Assembly (NCBI GenBank): GCA_002393955.1
Contig: DGSK01000062.1
Location: 63,694-127,693 of the forward strand
Origin: Lachnospiraceae bacterium UBA4364
GTDB taxonomy: Bacteria > Bacillota > Clostridia > Lachnospirales > Lachnospiraceae
DNA length: 64,000 nucleotides
Direction: 5' to 3'
Shown here: positions 60,391 to 64,000 of the stretch, one piece after another
Layout: the number at the start of each line of letters is the position of its first letter
How positions within the stretch are numbered: position 1 is the first letter of the stretch
Translations under genes and position numbers: made by a program
Notes under the pieces: model-generated
Seen by the model: the letters and a program-made list of their open reading frames with translations, nothing else
What the model was told of the DNA's origin: nothing
Databases searched by the model: none

Positions 60391-61317
60391 ATGGAAGCAT
60401 TGATCGAAATTTTAAAAGCAGTATTATTCGGGATAGTGGAGGGCATAACTGAGTGGCTGCCCATTTCCAGCACGGGACATCTGATTCTTTTGAATGAGGT
60501 GGTGAGCTTTGACCTGCCGGGGTCGGCAGAGGAGCAGGCCGCGTTTATGGAGTTTTACGATGTGGTGATACAACTGGGCGCCATACTCGCCATACTCATA
60601 CTTTTCTTTAAGGAGATATGGCCCTTCGGTCTGCAGAAAAAAGATGAGATAAAAATTAAGGTCGGCGATCTGGAGGATCACTATTGGTTTATCGCAGGGG
60701 ATCTGGTGATAAAGCGGGATATTTTCTTTATGTGGATAAAGATAGCCGTGGCATGTATTCCGGGACTGTTATACGGCCTGCTTTTAGATGACTGGGTGGA
60801 AAGCATAACGGCGGATTTCAAGCCCCTTATCGTAGGTATCATGCTGGTGCTTGTGGGTATTGTCTTTATAATAGTAGAAATCGTAAAAGGCAGGGAAAAA
60901 CCCATGATCCGGAATATAAGCGAGATAACCTTTATGTCCGCGTTTGTAATAGGACTCTGCCAGCTTATAGCCGGGATCCTTCCGGGAACAAGCAGGTCAG
61001 GTGCATGCATAATCGGAGCGCTCCTGCTTGGAATGTCGAGGACTATCGCAGCAGAATATACATTTTACCTTGCTATACCTACAATGTTTGGAGCCAGCCT
61101 CTTAAAGCTTGTAAAATATCTTGGAAAGGGGCTGGATTTTAACGGCATGCAGATTGCGATAGTCTTAGTCAGCTCTGTGGTGGCATTCGGCGTATCCCTT
61201 CTGGCTGTTAAATTCCTTATGGGCTATGTAAAGCGTCATGATTTCAAGCCTTTCGGAATATACAGGATAGTGCTTGGAATAGCCGTGATAGTAGTATATG
61301 CGCTGGGGTTCGGGTGA
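60391..61317 (+). CDS. uppP: Undecaprenyl-diphosphatase
   Basis: A 308-residue integral membrane protein (about eight spans). The catalytic motif GIVEGITEWLPISSTGH is at about 11-27 and the second motif GILPGTSRSGACIIGALLLG at about 195-214. It dephosphorylates undecaprenyl diphosphate for recycling of the cell-wall lipid carrier and gives bacitracin resistance in related bacteria. The ribosome binding site is AAGGAAG. Slightly longer than E. coli UppP because of a cytoplasmic insertion near residues 75-105. Confidence 0.96.
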   Translation: MEALIEILKAVLFGIVEGITEWLPISSTGHLILLNEVVSFDLPGSAEEQAAFMEFYDVVIQLGAILAILILFFKEIWPFGLQKKDEIKIKVGDLEDHYWFIAGDLVIKRDIFFMWIKIAVACIPGLLYGLLLDDWVESITADFKPLIVGIMLVLVGIVFIIVEIVKGREKPMIRNISEITFMSAFVIGLCQLIAGILPGTSRSGACIIGALLLGMSRTIAAEYTFYLAIPTMFGASLLKLVKYLGKGLDFNGMQIAIVLVSSVVAFGVSLLAVKFLMGYVKRHDFKPFGIYRIVLGIAVIVVYALGFG

Positions 61318-61447
61318 TCATCGGTGAACTTTAAAAATATACAGAATTAAAGTATAATACAGTAGCAGTTACCAATATATTTGTGTGATGAAGCCCGGAC
61401 AGTGGCGGATTTATATGGAAAAAAGGACAGGAAAGAGGAGACAAAAG

Positions 61448-63766
61448 ATGATCAAACTTTACGAAGGCGGAGCATACCTGGTTAACGGCGAGGAGCTCGT
61501 AACCGATGAGGCAATCCTTAAGAGCAAGACAGGAAAAGACATTTCAAAAGAAGAAGCTGCAAAGGGTACTATAGCCTATTCTATTCTGCAGGCTCACAAT
61601 AAATCCGGAAATGATAAGAAACTCAATATCAAATTCGATAAGCTGACCAGCCATGACATCACTTTTGTCGGCATAATACAGACTGCAAGGGCATCGGGAC
61701 TGACCAAATTCCCGATTCCGTATGTGCTTACCAACTGCCACAATTCACTCTGTGCAGTAGGTGGTACCATAAATGAGGATGACCATGTATTCGGACTTTC
61801 CTGTGCCAAGAAATATGGCGGAGTATACGTTCCTCCTCACATGGCTGTCATCCACCAGTTCGCAAGGGAAATGCTTGCAACCGGCGGCGGAATGATACTC
61901 GGATCCGACTCTCATACGAGATATGGTGCTCTGGGTACCATGGCTGTGGGCGAAGGCGGACCGGAGCTGGTTAAACAGCTTCTTTCTCAGACATATGATA
62001 TAGATATGCCGGGCGTGGTAGCCGTTTATCTAAAGGGAGAGCCTGCAAAGGGCGTAGGTCCCCAGGACGTGGCAATTGCTATAATCGGTGCTGTATTCAA
62101 GAACGGCTATGTCAAGAATAAAGTAATGGAATTTGTAGGTCCCGGAGTGGCCAAATTAAGTGCTGATTTCCGTATCGGTGTGGATGTAATGACCACAGAG
62201 ACCACCTGCCTTTCATCAATATGGCAGACAGATGACGAGATAAAGGATTTCTATGATATACATAAGAGGCCTGAGGACTATAAGGAGCTTAAGCCTGAAG
62301 GCGTTGCTTACTATGACGGTGTGGTTGAAGTGGATCTGTCAAAAGTAAAGCCCATGATAGCGCTTCCTTTCCATCCGTCAAATGCTTATACGATCGAAGA
62401 ACTTAATGCAAATCTTGATGACATACTTGCCGAGTGTGAGGAGAGGGCAAAGGTAAGCTTCGGTGACAAGGTTGAATTTAATCTCAGGAATAAGATAAAG
62501 AACGGAAAGCTTTTGGTAGATCAGGGTATCATAGCAGGCTGTGCCGGTGGCGGATTCGAGAATATCTGTGCGGCAGCCGACATACTTGACGGAGCCAGCA
62601 TAGGATCTGACGAGTTCAACTTAAGCGTATATCCTGCATCTGTTCCCGTATATATGGAGCTGATCAGGAATGGTGCGGCAGCCAAGATACTTTCCACAGG
62701 TGCTATCCTTAAGACTGCATTCTGCGGTCCCTGCTTCGGTGCAGGCGATACACCTGCGAATGGAGAGCTTTCCATCCGTCACTCGACAAGAAACTTCCCC
62801 AACAGAGAGGGCTCCAAGATACAGAGCGGTCAGATTGCATCTGTTGCTCTTATGGATGCCAGATCAATTGCAGCTACTGCCGCAAACAAGGGTATCCTTA
62901 CACCTGCTACGGAAGTGCCTGAGAAGATCGGTAAATATAAATACAGTTTCGATAAGACAATATATGACAGAAGGGTGTTTGATTCACACGGCGTAGCTGA
63001 CGAAAGTGTTGAAGTTAAGTTCGGCCCCAATATCAAGGACTGGCCGGCTATGAGTCCCCTTCCTGAAAATCTCCTGCTTAAGGTTGTTTCCGAGATCCAC
63101 GATCCGGTAACGACTACGGATGAGCTGATTCCTTCGGGTGAGACTTCTTCTTACAGAAGTAATCCGCTGGGGCTTGCTGAGTTTACTCTCTCAAGGAAGG
63201 ATCCTGAATATGTGGGACGTGCCAAGGAAGTGCAGCAGGCACAGAAATCCATTGAGTCAGGAAAGACAGCGGCAGACGGATATGATGAGATTGCAGCTGT
63301 TATAGCAAAGATAGAACAGAACGTTTCTGGAGCAGAAGGGATCGGAACTGCTGTGGCTGAAGGAGAGGTTACATCTACAGTAAGAAAGCTTGGTGTAGGC
63401 TCCACGATCTTTGCTGTTAAGCCAGGTGACGGTTCCGCCCGTGAGCAGGCAGCTTCCTGCCAGAAGGTACTCGGTGGCTGGGCTAATATCGCAAACGAGT
63501 ATGCCACCAAGAGATACCGTTCAAACCTTATCAACTGGGGTATGCTTCCCTTCGTTATCCCAGAGGGAGAGCTTCCTTTCAAAAATCTCGACTATGTATA
63601 TCTCCCCGGAATCAGGGAAGAGGTCGAGAAAAAGGCAGACAGCATAAAGGCGTATGCAGTTACTTCAGACGGAGTGAAGGAGTTTACTCTTGCGCTGGGC
63701 GGATTGACAGATACAGAGAGAGAGATAATCCTTGATGGATGTCTGATCAATTATAACAGACAGTAA
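61448..63766 (+). CDS. Aconitase-family hydratase
   Basis: A 772-residue protein. ATG 61448 is used because GAGGAGACAAAAG precedes it. The aconitase fold is seen in [34 protein letters not shown] and the iron-sulfur Cys pair in [16 protein letters not shown]. Its N-terminus and insertion pattern resemble E. coli YbhJ-type putative hydratases more than AcnA/AcnB. It probably interconverts a citrate-like substrate via a [4Fe-4S] cluster; no other TCA genes are near. A NeuB-type gene follows at 48 bp. Confidence 0.82.
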   Translation: MIKLYEGGAYLVNGEELVTDEAILKSKTGKDISKEEAAKGTIAYSILQAHNKSGNDKKLNIKFDKLTSHDITFVGIIQTARASGLTKFPIPYVLTNCHNSLCAVGGTINEDDHVFGLSCAKKYGGVYVPPHMAVIHQFAREMLATGGGMILGSDSHTRYGALGTMAVGEGGPELVKQLLSQTYDIDMPGVVAVYLKGEPAKGVGPQDVAIAIIGAVFKNGYVKNKVMEFVGPGVAKLSADFRIGVDVMTTETTCLSSIWQTDDEIKDFYDIHKRPEDYKELKPEGVAYYDGVVEVDLSKVKPMIALPFHPSNAYTIEELNANLDDILAECEERAKVSFGDKVEFNLRNKIKNGKLLVDQGIIAGCAGGGFENICAAADILDGASIGSDEFNLSVYPASVPVYMELIRNGAAAKILSTGAILKTAFCGPCFGAGDTPANGELSIRHSTRNFPNREGSKIQSGQIASVALMDARSIAATAANKGILTPATEVPEKIGKYKYSFDKTIYDRRVFDSHGVADESVEVKFGPNIKDWPAMSPLPENLLLKVVSEIHDPVTTTDELIPSGETSSYRSNPLGLAEFTLSRKDPEYVGRAKEVQQAQKSIESGKTAADGYDEIAAVIAKIEQNVSGAEGIGTAVAEGEVTSTVRKLGVGSTIFAVKPGDGSAREQAASCQKVLGGWANIANEYATKRYRSNLINWGMLPFVIPEGELPFKNLDYVYLPGIREEVEKKADSIKAYAVTSDGVKEFTLALGGLTDTEREIILDGCLINYNRQ

Positions 63767-63814
63767 AAGAGATTTGTCATTCAGGCATGGGTGTCTGAGG
63801 AAGGACAGAAGTGT

Positions 63815-64000
63815 ATGGCAAACAAAACCATAAAACTTGGAAATCATATAGTAAGCGACAGCAGCACTCCATATATGATAGCTGAAATTGGCATCAATCA
63901 TAATGGTGATATTCAGGTTGCCAAAAAGCTTATGGATGCGGCTTTTGCCTGCGAATGGGACTGCGTGAAATACCAGAAGCGTACTCCGGATATCGCAGTA
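63815..64000 (+). CDS. NeuB-family sialic-acid-like synthase, 5' end
   Basis: The frame from ATG 63815 (GAAGGACAG upstream) runs to the window end, 62 codons. It reads MIAEIGINHNGDIQVAKKLM and CVKYQKRTP, the signature of N-acetylneuraminate, pseudaminate or legionaminate synthases (NeuB, PseI, LegI), which condense phosphoenolpyruvate with an amino sugar. Which sugar is made cannot be told from this part. The gene is incomplete because the window ends. Confidence 0.88.
   Translation, partial: MANKTIKLGNHIVSDSSTPYMIAEIGINHNGDIQVAKKLMDAAFACEWDCVKYQKRTPDIAV

Overview
The window looks like chromosome of a low-to-moderate GC, AGGAGG-type Firmicute of the Lachnospiraceae (Butyrivibrio/Pseudobutyrivibrio-like). 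This rests on the gene families seen (WG-repeat lipoproteins, DUF6273 surface protein, clostripain-like protease, PD-(D/E)XK putative transposases, CPCC protein, a 526-residue Pgi), on frequent TTG/GTG starts with strong Shine-Dalgarno sites, and on TATAAT/TTGACA promoters. No taxonomic search could be run, and no rRNA is present. The only tRNA is tRNA-Lys(CTT) at 4517-4589 on the minus strand.

Layout. 1-11.0 kb is accessory: a hipBA-type toxin-antitoxin pair with a three-copy operator array, a lipoprotein, a decayed RelE-like toxin beside an intact HTH antitoxin, TatD, tRNA-Lys, a repeat-rich non-coding stretch, a degenerate receiver protein, a 1087-residue secreted repeat protein, and a second hipBA pair. 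11.1-22.5 kb is a housekeeping block: membrane-anchored clostripain-like protease, a very acidic TPR protein with a dead-looking AAA domain, glycogen branching enzyme and glycogen phosphorylase. 22.6-31.6 kb holds an XRE regulator facing a three-gene cassette (WG lipoprotein, multi-span protein with a J-like tail, MBL-fold/DUF11-like protein), a PD-(D/E)XK nuclease, a CPCC protein, an anchored protein with a toxin-like C-terminus, and an XRE/membrane protein pair; deoC follows.

32.6-36.2 kb is a small island with an HTH protein, a PIN-like nuclease and a divergent HEPN-type protein, bracketed by 28-bp direct repeats that differ at one base. It is followed by a GMP synthase ATP-PPase that lacks its amidotransferase half, then an NRPS-like cluster (A-PCP-C protein, MATE exporter with a C-terminal kinase-like domain, condensation-like protein). 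43.9-64 kb is mixed: Dus, NUDIX, a decayed nuclease cut by an IS110-like remnant, a ClpP paralogue beside a VirD4/TraG-type ATPase, GNAT, ROK sugar kinase, Pgi, patatin, two secreted proteins sharing a Cys-rich C-terminal module (one a DNA/RNA nuclease), another PD-(D/E)XK protein, D-2-hydroxyacid dehydrogenase, cardiolipin synthase, aminotransferase, UppP, an aconitase-family hydratase and the start of a NeuB-family sialic-acid-like synthase.

How the genes fit together: GlgB, GlgP, Pgi and the ROK kinase serve storage-glucan and hexose-phosphate flow; cardiolipin synthase, UppP and the NeuB-type gene serve the envelope. The strongest candidates for undescribed biology are the NRPS-like cluster, the repeat-flanked HTH/PIN/HEPN island, the WG/J-like/MBL cassette and the ClpP-VirD4 pair. 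All functional calls come from motif reading, not from database searches.
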